From Phaffia rhodozyma (taxonomy: Eukaryota; Basidiomycota; Tremellomycetes; Cystofilobasidiales; Mrakiaceae): a DNA stretch of 64,000 bases. Numbering within the stretch: the first letter of the stretch is position 1; each line of letters starts with the position of its first letter. A program made the translations under genes and the position numbers. The stretch is taken from the NCBI GenBank assembly GCA_014706385.1, contig JACGZH010000007.1:1247501-1311500 (forward strand), written 5' to 3'. Positions 21,873 through 34,700 of this stretch are shown here, piece after piece. Under the pieces are notes generated by a model that worked only from the letters and a program-made list of their open reading frames with translations, did no database searches and was not told the origin of the DNA.

Positions 21873-22730
21873 GATATGTTGGAGTTCAACTGTGGGGTCG
21901 ATAGACTCAGAAAGATGTTGGCTGCCAGCTAAGAACTAGTGATCTCGAGGAAAGACTTGTGTGGTTGTGTATGGTGTCGTGTGTATGAGTGGACTGTTGA
22001 GGGCGAGTGGTGAGTGGATTGTGGAAAAGGGGATGCTGGGATGAACAGACTAGGGAAAGCGACTGGAGAGGTGTAGCCGAGAGGCCTGGAAGAAAGACTG
22101 GAAGAAAGGAATAGGGAAAAGGAAAGAGACTATAGAGAGTGATTAGGAAGAGTAGATAGGAAGAGTAGCTAGGGAGAGTAGATAGGAAAAGAGACTAGGA
22201 AAAGAGACTAGGAAAAGAGACTAGAAGAAAAACTAGAAAAAAAAACAAAAAAAACAATATCAAGTTGCAATTTGGAATACAAAAAGAAAAGACTAGAAAA
22301 ATTTGATGTACAATCGTAATGGAGGGACTGTTGAAAAACGCCGGACGAGACTACAAACACAGACACTACAAAAAGATACTAGAAACTCCTGTATTCAATA
22401 GATCGACGTGGAACCGAAAGAAACATCACACAGTCCTCGATCCACCTTCTTTTACTCGTTCTTCTTCTTTTCCGTGTTGCTCCTTCTTTTCTTGCTTCTC
22501 CTTCTCCTTTTTCTTCCTCTTTCTGTTCTCTCTCCCATCTCTCTATCGTCACACGCACACTTCAATCCTCGAGCCCTTCTTTTCCTTCGTCCTTGTCGGA
22601 AAAGAATCATCAGGGATACCAACATCATCCTGACCGAAACACCATATACGATAATAATCAAACCCACTCTTTTTTCACCACAGCCCTACTGTCTCGACTT
22701 TATCGATCCCTCCATCTCTGAGAGGAGACA
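21873..22730. other. Divergent region between PAM16 and TOM1
   Basis: 858 nt with no supported gene. The PAM16-proximal part is purine-rich on the plus strand (pyrimidine-rich on the transcribed side). The TOM1-proximal part (22440-22560) switches to C/T runs. Short frames here have biased, repeat-like composition. Confidence 0.5.
22084..22240 (+). repeat. Purine-rich imperfect tandem repeat
   Basis: Units of about 12-14 nt of the form AGGAAAAGAGACT or AGGAAGAGTAGAT recur: three close copies of GGAAAAGAGACTA at about 22182-22221, preceded by three AGGAAGAGTAG-type units and followed by an A-run. The tract is almost entirely purine on this strand, punctuated by CT/TA steps. Confidence 0.75.
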
Positions 22731-25700
22731 ATGAAGATCAGAAGAGGTCCGAAGAAGGTGGTGCCTCCTGTAAGTCCCAACGGATTCGTCGTTTCTTTCT
22801 TGCTTTCCAATCAGACGTTCATCCCAATCGGACACTTGGCCTTTGCGTTTGTCTCGTTGCTGATGCTTCGCGTTCCTCTTGTACCATGGCCACAAACGCC
22901 GACACCATACTCGGACTTGCATCTCTTTTCTTCATTTGTTCCTGTCGTTCGACATCTTTCCCCTTGTTCCAAATTCATCTCTCTCCAGCATCCTGAGATC
23001 GCCACCCTCATCAACACCATCCTTGCTACAGCAGACAAAGACCTTCCCTCCCTTCTTTCCTCTGTGGTCGAGTGGCAATGGCCCCGGGGCGACCTCCATA
23101 CGTGGATCAAGGTTCTCAACAAGTTTGATGGCATTCTCGAAAGCGTTATTGACGAATATGCGCTCAAGACCATTCAAACCGTCGAGTTCAGTCCTCAGAC
23201 CAAGGAGCTCGTCATGTCTATTCTCAGATTCCAGAAGATGCTGCTCGAGAGGTGTACCAATCGGAAGATGTATGCTTCGTATGAGGTAAGTGTTCGACTG
23301 ATGACGGACAGAGCTTTTCACCTTCCTCCCCCTTTCGGTTTCTTCAACACAAAGAAACCACCAAGTGACTCTGCTCACCTCGTTTGTATCTCTCTTTCGT
23401 CTTTCTTGTGCCTTTCGCGTCTTGATAGCGTCTCGGAGATCTCTTGTTCTGCCAAGATCTGGACGTTGTTACTCAGACGCTCCGCCTAGTTCACCGGCCT
23501 GCTCAGCAATATTCCTTCTCTTCCCATATCGCCGAACTTGCTCCGACATCGGTCATCGTCAAACGTGTTCTCGCACTCTCCCATGGCTGGGGCCCTTCTC
23601 GTGAAGCCGGTTACTCCCTTTCTAAGCTTGCGAGCACGAATGAGGATACTTCCGAGATTTCCCCAGAGCCGGCCGACATCACCTTCCAGTTCTATCGAAG
23701 GCAGACACACGAAGAGACGTCGCGGCCGGTTCCTGCTGTCCCCGAATCCACCTCTGGGATGGTCACCCCCACAGCTGCCACCCCCTCCACAGCTGGACCC
23801 GCCTCTGCCTTCGCCTCTACAGGGCCTTCGACGTCGTCGAGTTTCCAACCACCAGCCACTTTCGGTCATTCCTTGTCCAACGTGGGCGTTCCTTCGACCC
23901 CTGCCAATCAGACCAATACATTCCAGACGCCCGCTCGACCTAAACCTAAAGCAGTGTCCGATCTGAAGGACGCACTCAAGACGCCTTCGGCCTCGCCGAC
24001 GACTCAGAACACCAGTGTACCCGGTTGTGTCACCACGCCCGAGGGCCTCACGACCATCAATCTTGGCAGTGTTGCCAGTCTTTTGGCAGAGGGAAAGACA
24101 CCAATGACCGTGTTGGCCGAGGCGGTTGAGACGTACGACGTACCAGAAGTGGAAAGATTCGAACTCTTGAATGTTATCAAAATCGCTATGGGATTGGGTA
24201 ACAAAGATGTCCGAAGAAATTTGGTGGAGATCAGATGTTTGGCTATCGCTGTCTACTGTATGTTCTTCTCTAAACAACTGTTTCTCTATCCTGCGAGTCC
24301 CGCTTTCGATCGATACGAATATCAATATTTGTTTTTCTTTCCCTCCTTTGAAACCACGATAGGTTGCCTTGTGCCGGAAAACATTGCTCAAACGGATTTG
24401 TTCTTATATGAACCTGACCTCGTGGCACATATCGCCGAGCTCATCCGGGTTGATGCAGGAATCCCATCTCAAATTCAGAGCGCGGCCGTCCCGGCTCTGG
24501 ACGCGATGTGCAGATACCGTCATCGAATCTCAGAAGTCATAAGCGCGATGAACGCTAGTGCAAACCATGGAGTGCTGATGAGTCTATTCAGATCCATGGT
24601 AGCCAAGCTTGGAGAAGAATCAGGTATGTGCTATTTTCAAAGGATCTGACCACACAGATGTAAGCTGATCAGGCTCGTGTTTTTACATACCTTGTTGCCT
24701 TCTTCAGACGATCCGCCGTTCGATCTTGTCGATTCTTTGGTCTCAATGCTCACGTTCCTTGTGAGCACTCCAAGTTATAGCAACATGATCGTCGGCGCTG
24801 GATTAGTCCCGATGCTGGTCCAACTTGTTCAGAACAACCTCCTCTCGAGGGCACCCGTAAGTGTCTACATCTGCACTGTCTTTGAGTTGCGATAACTTTT
24901 GGAACCTAAAATGTTGGTTTCGATTTTCTGCTTACTCATTTGACCAAAAATTACAGGCCGTAACAAAAGCTATCAACCTGATCGACCACGTTATCTATTC
25001 GAACTCGAACGGTTTCACCCTCTTCCACAACGCTGGAGGACTTGATGCTCTCATCAACAAGATCAAAGTAAATACCTATTCTCGTATTTCTTAAACTAGA
25101 TGTACAACCATTCACCGTTTGGCTCTCATTTCGTCCTCCATTTTGTCAGCTTTTGGTCGACCAAGCGGTTGAGGCTCACAACAAATCGATGGACCTGTCC
25201 GATAAAGATCTCGACAACTCGTATGGTGAGTCGGTTGAAACTCTTCGTTAAAGTCTTGAGAGGATTGGCCTCTAACGATAAAATCAAATCCCTCTCGTAT
25301 CGGATTGGTGTTGTGACGGTGCAAAACAGGCCTCCTGCCATTCAGACGGTTCTCTGCACTCAGAGCAGTGGTTCGATCCATGAACCGGATTATGCAAAGT
25401 ACAGGTACTTCAGAAGGGCTGCGAAATCTTATTGATTCTTCGCTGCCAAAGACGCTCAAAACAATAATCGAGCATCGACGAATCTTTGGGCCTTCTTTGT
25501 TGTCCCTCGCTCTTGGATCGGTTGCCACCTTTGTACACAATGAGCCGACATCACTTAGTGTGCTGCAGGAACTCAAGATCCCAGAGGCCTTCTACAGCTG
25601 TGTAGAGGAAGATATCGAGGCTTCTGCTGAAGTCCTCTTTTCTATCCCAAATGTGATCGGCGCTCTGTGTTTGAACCAGGCCGGTCTCGACCAGTTGACC

Positions 25701-28700
25701 GCCCGGCCAGAGATTCTCCCAAAGTTGATCAACACCATCATTTCTGAACGACACCTCAAAACGCTCCAGGAAAAGGAAAACGCCTCTCAACTAGGTGCCT
25801 ACGTAGACGAACTCGTTCGACATCATCCCACTCTCAAGGATCCGCTTCGGAACGCCGTTATTGGGGTGATCAAAAAGATTCAGGAGCTTGGGCAAGAGGA
25901 AAAGACTGACGAAGAAACGGTGTACCACATCATTCCGGTGGACAAATCTACTGAGACCACGCCCCGAACCGATCCTTCGCCCCCGTCCACTGCTGCCACT
26001 GGTTCTGGAGCCGATGTCCCGATCTCTGCTACCGTCCCTGATGTAACAACCGCCAACGCGCCCTCCACTTCTGCTGTAGTTTCAACATCTTCTCCTTCTG
26101 GTACTCCACAAGCAGCATCGGGTAGTCTGGATTCTCCCAATTGGGGCAAAAAGGAGGGAGAGCCGTATACTGATAACTTGGTTGTACAGTTCATCGGATC
26201 AACTGCTAGGGTGAGTCTCTTCTGCATTCGTCGCACCTGGGTGATCTATGACTAACGTCATGACTTCTTCGGTTGCGTCCCCATCTGTATTCTACAGTTC
26301 CTAGAAGGGCTATTCAACAACCACACCCACTGCAAAGACTTCATCAAGGCCGATGGGCTTTCTCTCTTGCTTGACCTATACGCTATGCCGTGCATCCCTT
26401 ACGACTTTGCAGGTTCTCAGGCGGCCGATTCTCTCTTTGCCCTTTTCAGAGCAATGAGTGAGGTTAACCCGAACGCTGTACTGAGCGCCCTCTTAAAACC
26501 AGTACGAACCTCGTTGGATCAGACTGCCGAGTTTTGGAGCACTTTAGAATCAACGTCCAAGCTCTCAGGATTGACTGATCTTCCTGGTAAATTCATGAGA
26601 GATCTTCTATTTCTTTGCTTATCCACAGGTGATTTATAAACTGAATTGTCTTCAAATTTCTTCTGCAGCTGGTCCTGAGCTCGACAAAGCAAACGATACC
26701 TTCCGAAAGCTAGTCTGTCTCCATGGTCGAATCGCTCTTCTTGCGGACATGTACCGTGGAGTAGGATTCGGTCACGCCAAGGTAGCCACTGGTTTCCTTC
26801 AAATCCTTACTGGCCCGGAAGAAGCCACTACCTTCATGGACCTCGGAAAGTTACATCGAGCCTGTCTGTGGGAGAACATCTTGATCAAGGCTACCATTCC
26901 AGAGGCTGTTGTTGCTGTCAATCCCTCCCACCAAGGCGGAGGCGGGAACGATGTCGCTAGAGGTCAAACAGCTACCGTCGCTGGCGTACCAAGAGATGTG
27001 TTGGATGACATTAGTAGTATGACCGAAGGAAAGAAGGTTGCTGATCTGTTTGCCGCGCCGGGAAGCAAAAGAATCAGAAACGGGAAAGCATTCAAGTATC
27101 TCGTCAGCCAGCTGCCAGCTTCGTTGACCAATTTCAATCAAGGTAAGTTGCTGTCACTCGTCTGCCTGATCCCGTTCAAAGGATCTCGCCTCTGGGCCTT
27201 CGTTCTTCTTCCTTTAATCATCAGCCAGTTTCTAATTCAACATCTTCTTTATAGCCATCCTCAAATTCTTGGTGTTCAAAAGAGGAAACGATGCTGCTCA
27301 CCGCAAACAGGCCCTCAAGACGTCAAAGATGGTCGCTCAGATCATGTACGACCACATGCAGTGGGCGTTGAATAGTAAGTTGTCATCAGGAGACTCTACG
27401 TGGTTGTTTACAAAGAGGTCAAACTCAAGTCCATGGGTTTGGCCCTGGTCGTCTGTCTCTTTCTTCATCATATCAGCCGATGAGAGTATCGATCGAACAT
27501 GCCTCTATGCATATGGGACGCTTATGATCGGATTCTGCACGGTCATCTTGTTCGACGGTTAGTATTTGCGCTCATCTTCTTATTGACGAGGGTATTTACG
27601 CATCGTTTACTTATACTTTGACATTCAAAAATCGTTTCGTTCGGTTCTCAGAGCGACCGATAACTCAGGGTAGCCTTCAGGTTATGCTTTTGTCAGCTCT
27701 CGAATATCTCGGTGGTCTCCACAGCATAATCCAAATTGGTCAACGATATAGTGACGCATTTGGAAAGATCGAGCCCGGAACTGAGCTCGCTAGCTTGAAT
27801 AACGTCCATGTATTTAGCGGCTTGAAGGTTACTTTGCGACTGCTTCAAATCCTTTCTGGCTCAAAAGCGCTGTTCGAGTCTTCTCAGACGAACGCGTTGG
27901 CCACCCGGGACAAGGCAGCCACGTTGGAAGATGATTTCGACCCTTACTGTTTCCTCGTCCGAATAAGGTTGACAATCTTACCGTTCATCCGTGACATCTG
28001 GCAATCCGACTGGATTCTCTCTTCTTCAACCCCCGTCACTGTCAGCCGGCCTGTGGTCGATACGCTTCTGAAAATCATGGCTGCTGACGCCGAGGTGAAA
28101 CCAGAGGCGCCCACACTTCCCGCCAGTCTGGGTCTACCTTCAATCAGCACTTTGCTTCAACAGAACAGACCGCCGCCACCTTCAAATTTGATTCAGCAAC
28201 TGGTTGACATGGGATTTTCAACACATGCATCCACCATGGCTCTCACTAGGTACAACAACAATACGACGCTCGCCGCCAACTTTTTGTTAACGAACGCGGG
28301 CGCGTTTGCCGAGCCGGCGGCACCGGTCACTCCTGCTGCCACCGCTGAAGGCGCCGATGCTGGTACGGCTGTGTCTACGACCGCTGAATCTGGTTCTTCT
28401 TCTTCAGCTACTCCGGCAGAATCCTTGACAGGCACCGCTCCTGCTGTTTCTACTGTCAACGGCGACGATATCGAAATGCCGGAAGTTGCTGAAGGAAGCT
28501 TCACTGAAAAGAAGGAATCGCTTCCATCTCGTTGGGAGGATAAACGACCAGAACTAAATGAAATGAGGGATACTATCCGGCCCGATTTAGGTAACCGGGC
28601 ACTTCAACTTGCCGATCAACACGATATCCTTGCTGCCGATATCAAGAGTGCTTTCGGAAGTTCGATCGAGGTCGTTGAAGGTTTGCTTGAAGAGACTCGG

Positions 28701-31700
28701 TCTATCCTTCCCGATGCCCACTCGGCAAACTCATCGAAGATGCTCGTCCGACTTCGGTTGTTGTCTTCTGTTATTCTTGAAGGATCCTTACCTCTGCTTG
28801 AGCACCCAAAGTTGTTGGAAAGCATGATGGGCATCGTTACCGACTTGGCAACGACCGGCTCATCTTCAACCAACCAGGTCGGAGCCAGTATTGAAGACAG
28901 TCATCCAAAATGGCTCGTTCCTCAATTGCATATCGCCGAGGGTCTTTTCATCCTTGGGGAGACGATTGCTCATGTAGAGACTCTTCCTGATGATGTTGAC
29001 GCAAAGAGTACAGCCGATAACTCACTGTTCAAAGGGCCGTTATTCACTTCTTCTCGAAAGATCTTCTTCGACCGATGTATCGAGCTTCTCCCAAATGAGT
29101 CTCTCTCTAAAGATGAATTCAAAAATGTTCTCCGACTGCTGGTATTCCTCACTAGAGACCATTCGCTCGCCGTCGAGTTTGCTAAACGAGGCGCTGTATG
29201 GACGATGGTCCAGCAATTCAAGTCCACTAAACGGGTTCTCACTGGTGCCCAGACATTCATCGCCATCCTTCTTCGACATGTGATCGAACGACCTGAAGCG
29301 TTACTTGCGCTCATGCAACAGGATCTCAAGACTTGGTTTTCTCAACCGAGATCGAAGGTGGTTGACGTAGCCCACTTTGTGAAAAACAACAAGCAGATCG
29401 CCCTTCGAAATCCAGAAATGTTCCTTAAAGCTGTCGGAGAAGGGTGCTCGCTAATCGAGTCTTCCTCTGGGATTTATCACATTAGCATGAAACAACAAAA
29501 CCCTGAGTTGACCTCTTCCGATCCTTCTGCTTCCACCACGGAGACTGCTGCACCAGCGCAGTCGACAGCCATGTCTGCAGATCCTTTTGAGGCCAACAAG
29601 GAAGAAAGCTCATCGAAGATGCAAGTCGACGCGAACTTGCCATTGTTTGGATCTGATTTTGAGCCTGGATTTGACGTTGTCGAGGCCATCGTTCATCATT
29701 TGTTAAGTGAACTTATGTCCATCGGAAAGAACGCTTTGGTTGTCCCTACCGTCTTGGTCAACACTCCCCCGACTACACCATCTACGAAATCAACTGCTGA
29801 GCTTCCAACATTGGGTGCTACGGAGAAGACGACAGAGCCTGCTGGGTCTGGTGCAACAACATCGCCGTCTTCAAACATCTCGCCAGAACTGTCAGAGTAT
29901 GCGTATGCATGTTTGCTGATGCAGAACTTGACTGAACTGTTTGGATCTTATATGAGCTGCAAGACCGCGTAAGTTTCCATTTGTGTTTTCTTCATGATTA
30001 GTATCCTTTCCAAACAAATAATCCGTCTAACATGTCTTTCGTAAATCTTCCGTCATTCTAGCTTCCTTACCACCGTGAGGAAGAGCAACTGTAAAGACAA
30101 CTTTGCCAACGTTGAGCAACCTCGATTGGCTCTTTTGAACTTCCTCATTCACGACCTAGTCTGTTTCTCCGGTTTGGCCGATCAAGTTCCTCCTGTCAAA
30201 GCAAGTCTTAAGAAATCCTTCAACCTTTCGAACTGCGCCATGTCTGTCATTGTCGCTCTTTGCTCCGACGTAGGACCAGAAGTCGATATCAAAGGCGTGC
30301 ACCCTCATCTGACTAATGTTCGGAAAGTCATGCTTGAGACGATCTCGAAAGCCATCAAAGAGGCAACGTCATCGACCGACAACGTCGATATGCGATATGG
30401 TCGGCTTCGTTTGCTCAGCGAGCTATGCAACAGGTTGTTGACCTCCCGACCAAACATCATTCCAAAGGGTCAGGAGGACGGAACTTTGCACATCGCGAAG
30501 ATCATGTTGGAGAAGAACTTTGCGGTTGTATTGACGAATGCATTAGCAGAGATCGACTTGAACTACCCTGATGTAAAACTCGTGGTGACCGATATTCTCA
30601 AGCCTCTAGAACACTTGTACGGATTCTCTTCTTCGCCTTTTTGTTCAATCTCCTTGATTACTAAACGTTTCCACTCTTCGTCTTTTTCGTGCGCATAGGA
30701 CCAAAATTTCAATCAAGATGGGTCGAGCCTCCGATAAGAAAAAGAATGCTTCGTCTAAATTGCAAGACGTATTGGAGGAGGCATCCTCTGCGTCTTCGTT
30801 GATGGATGAAGACGACGAAGACGACGTTGATGAAGATGATAGTGACGCGCCTTCTGAAGGTACAGAAGAGACACCTGACATCTACCGCAACTCCGCTCTA
30901 GGAATGTAAGCCGAATGTCTATCTGCCCTTTTGAGGTGGAGAGCGATATCCATAATCTATACTAAACAATGCTTCTTCTTATTCCTGTTTTAGGTACGGA
31001 GGTGAGATGGAGGATGTATACGATGAGGATTCTGGGGATGAGGATGAAGAAGATATGGAGGGTTACGACGAGATGGACGGGATGAGTGAAGCTCCTACCG
31101 ACTCGGGAACTGAGACCGGTTCGTCTGAAGGCGACGAGTCGGCTATGGAAGATGAGCTCATCGCTGCTGAAGGTGATTGGGATGTGGAAGATGATGATGA
31201 TGAAGATGAAGACGATGACGGAGAAGACGAGGAGGATTCCTCTGAGGATGAGGAAGAAGAGATGCTTTACGATGTAAGTCTTTTTTGGTTTCGTACTCGT
31301 TGTTAACCAACATAAGCTTGATTCACTAATTTCTTTTCTTAACTTCACTCTTAGCCTGACGTTATGGACGGAGGTGCCATCGAGGGGATTGATATCGAAG
31401 AGATGGATGAAATGGATGGTGGTAAGTCTTTCGTATTTTGCATAACAATCTTGAACGTAACACTAACGACAAAGGTTTCTCGATCAACACAGGTATCCCC
31501 ATCATGGATGAAGACGATGAAGACGAAGACGGGCATCCTGATGACGATGAAGAAGAAATGTATGTCTTTTTATTTCATTCCTGACTTGTAACCTCATGTA
31601 CCAGAGATTTCTAAATTTTGCGTCTCCATGCCACATCAGCTATGACGAGGACGATGATCTTGGATTAGAAGTCCAGTATGACCTTGCTCCTGAGTCCGAT

Positions 31701-34700
31701 AACCGGATTTCCAATTGGGGATGGAATCAAGCTGTCGGTGGGGGTAGCATCGCCTCGGCTTCTGCAACAACCGCCCCTCGCCGGCGTTACATGCGTTCGT
31801 TCTCCTTTTTCCTGCTATCTCATACATATAAATCTGACATTGGCTTCTGCTCTTTCACACACATAGTCGATGGGGATCCCTTCCTTGGCCGGAACATGGC
31901 CACAGCGAATCCAGTCATCGGTCTTTCTCCGGCTATGCCGGCGTTCCCTTCTGCCATGGATGGAGCTGTACCCGTAACTGGAGGAGGCATAGGCTTCAAT
32001 GCTAGTGCTTCTGGACCTGTGCATGACATCATTCAGACAATCGAGGGATTAATTGGAGGAGGCGGAGCTGCTGCTCGCATACTCGAACAGTTGGTTTCTG
32101 GAGGACGAGCCGTAGGCGGAGGAGAGCTTCGAGTGGACGTTGCTACTGGTCCCAATACTGGCCATATGCTCGGAGGGTTTGACATCAGCAGTGACGGTGT
32201 CGTTATTCAGAGAGCATCTCCAGCTTCAGTGGAACCCCAGCCGATCGAATCTAGATCTCCGGATCCATACTCTTCAATCTCTGACTTCCTTCCTCTAGCC
32301 ACTTCCCAACGATGGCTTGACGAGGAACGCCTCACTCAAGGCCGATTCGCCTCCCAACGAGTTGCGGATCTCACAAACCATGTCATCAACTTGCTTCTTC
32401 CTGACGCCCGTGCAGCCGCGAAGAAAGCCAAGGAAGAGGCTCAAGAGAAAGAGTCATCCGAGACTACGGTCGAACGTCCTTCGAACGAAAGCGAAACCGA
32501 TCCGTTTACTGATAGAATCAATCTTAATGTGGCGCGTCTGAGAGCATTGGTCAACGCTCGCCAGGATCATCAAGAACCGTCAGCTGCTGCTGAACAATCC
32601 TCTGCACGTGCTGATGTGGAGATGAGTGAAAGGAGTGAAGCTGCTGATACCATTCAGGGTAAGAACCTCTCTTAAAACATCTTCCGAGTGCCAGTTTGTA
32701 TTGACACCCATTCATGTTTCTTCTATCAGTCTCTGCTTCTGAGTCCGAGGAACCTCCCTCTTCGAGTTCTGCCCCTACAGAGACAACACCCTCCACAACT
32801 CTTGTCAACGACGAGGTTGTTTCCAGCGAGGATCATACTCAACCTCCCAGTACAGAGACAGCACGGGAGGAGACTTCTTCTGCACCTTCAGAACGAGTCG
32901 TCATTACCATTCATGGCCAGGAAGTCGACATTACCGATACCGGTATTGATTTGACTTTCCTCGAGGCCCTACCTGATGATATGAGGGAGGAAGTCGTCAA
33001 CCAACATTTCCGTGAGCGACGGCCTGCTGCTCGAATGACCGCCAGTGCACCCACCGAGATCAATACCGAGTTCTTGGAGGCTCTTCCTCCAGACATCCGA
33101 GCGGAGGTCCTTCAGCAAGAAGCCGTCGAACAGTCCCGAAGGGATCGAGAAGCCGCTGCTCGTGCTGCTGCCGCTGCGTCGGGAGTTCGCCCAGCTCAGC
33201 CTGCCGATATTGACCCTGCTAGCTTCTTGGCTAGCTTGGATCCACAGCTGAGAAACGTTGTGCTTCTCGAGCAGGACGATGGATTCCTTCAGTCTTTACC
33301 AGGCGAGATGCTTGCAGGTCTTGAAGTCTACCGAGGTGAGGATGAAGGGGAAGAAGAGGAAGAGGAGGAAGAACGACCTCGACATCGTCGGTTTGACGGT
33401 GCTGGCCTGATTGGTGCCCGGACTGGAGCACCTGCTTCTTCTGCTACTGCTACTAAGAAGCCTCCTCGAGATGCCATCCAACTTCTTGATAAGTCTGGAA
33501 TTGCTTCTTTAGTGCGCCTTCTATTCTTCCCGGAGGTTTCAAGAAAAACTATCGTCCCTCGGGTTCTTGTTAACCTTTGTGAGAATTCGAAGACTCGAGC
33601 CGAGCTTTTGAATTTACTCCTTACTGTGGTTCAGGAAGGAACTGGCGATCTATCTGCTGTCGACAAGAGTTTCTCTCAGATGACCCTCCGAGCAGGTAAA
33701 GCGGTCAGCACTCCAAAGGCTACCCCTAGAAAGAAAGGTGTTCCGGATACACCTGGTCCGGCCAATCTTTTCTCTCACCTTTCTGCCGAAAGCGTGCCAA
33801 CCTTCATAGCACAGCGATGCTTTGAGGCTCTTTCTCAGATCGTCGTCAGCATCGAGCGAGCTTCCCTATTTTTCCTCACGGAGCATGATGTGCTGGTTGG
33901 CTTGAAGCGGGCTACAGTGAAGAAGGGCAAAGGTAAAGAAAAAGAGAAGCAATTCCCTCAGACCAAGTATCCATTGGTCATCCTTCTTGGTCTCCTCGAT
34001 CGACCGACACTTCTTAGGAATTCTAGTATGATGGACTCTCTTACGGCTCTTCTCGTCACGATCACCCGTCCTCTGACTACGCTACCCTCGCCGACGTCTC
34101 GAGCTGAGGGTTTCCAGGATGGGTTCTCCGGACTGAGTGCTTCTGTGGGCTCTATTGTTTCTTCTATTGCTGTCCCGGCTGCTGTTCCTTCGATCGCGAG
34201 TACTGCTCCTACTGCGCCTAATGTTCCTACTACTCCTGCAGCTACTGCAACTGGTTCTTCTACTGAAAACGGTGCTTCTGAGATGCCGGCTTCCGCTCCT
34301 GAGGATCCTGTCCTTTCTCGGCCACCTCAAGTTCCGAATAATGTTCTTCGCTTAGTTGTGAATGTCCTGACTGTGGGAGATTGCTCTTCCAACACTTTCA
34401 AGTCTGCTTTGACTCTCATCCATCACTTGTCATTCATCCCCGATGCCAAGGACGTCATTACAGCCGAGCTTCGTTCTCAAGCTCAAGAGTTTGGAAATAT
34501 TCTGCAGGTGGATCTTAACGACCTGGCTGATGCCCTCAATGCCGAAGGCGAGGCCCACCGGGCTGCAACTATCGCAAAATTCACCCCAGCATCTTCTTCG
34601 CAAGCCAAATTGCTCCGGGTTCTCAAAACTTTGGAACATGTATTCACTACCAAGCCCCCAGCAGCTTCGTCGACTGGTCAGTATCTTGCTTTCTTCATAT

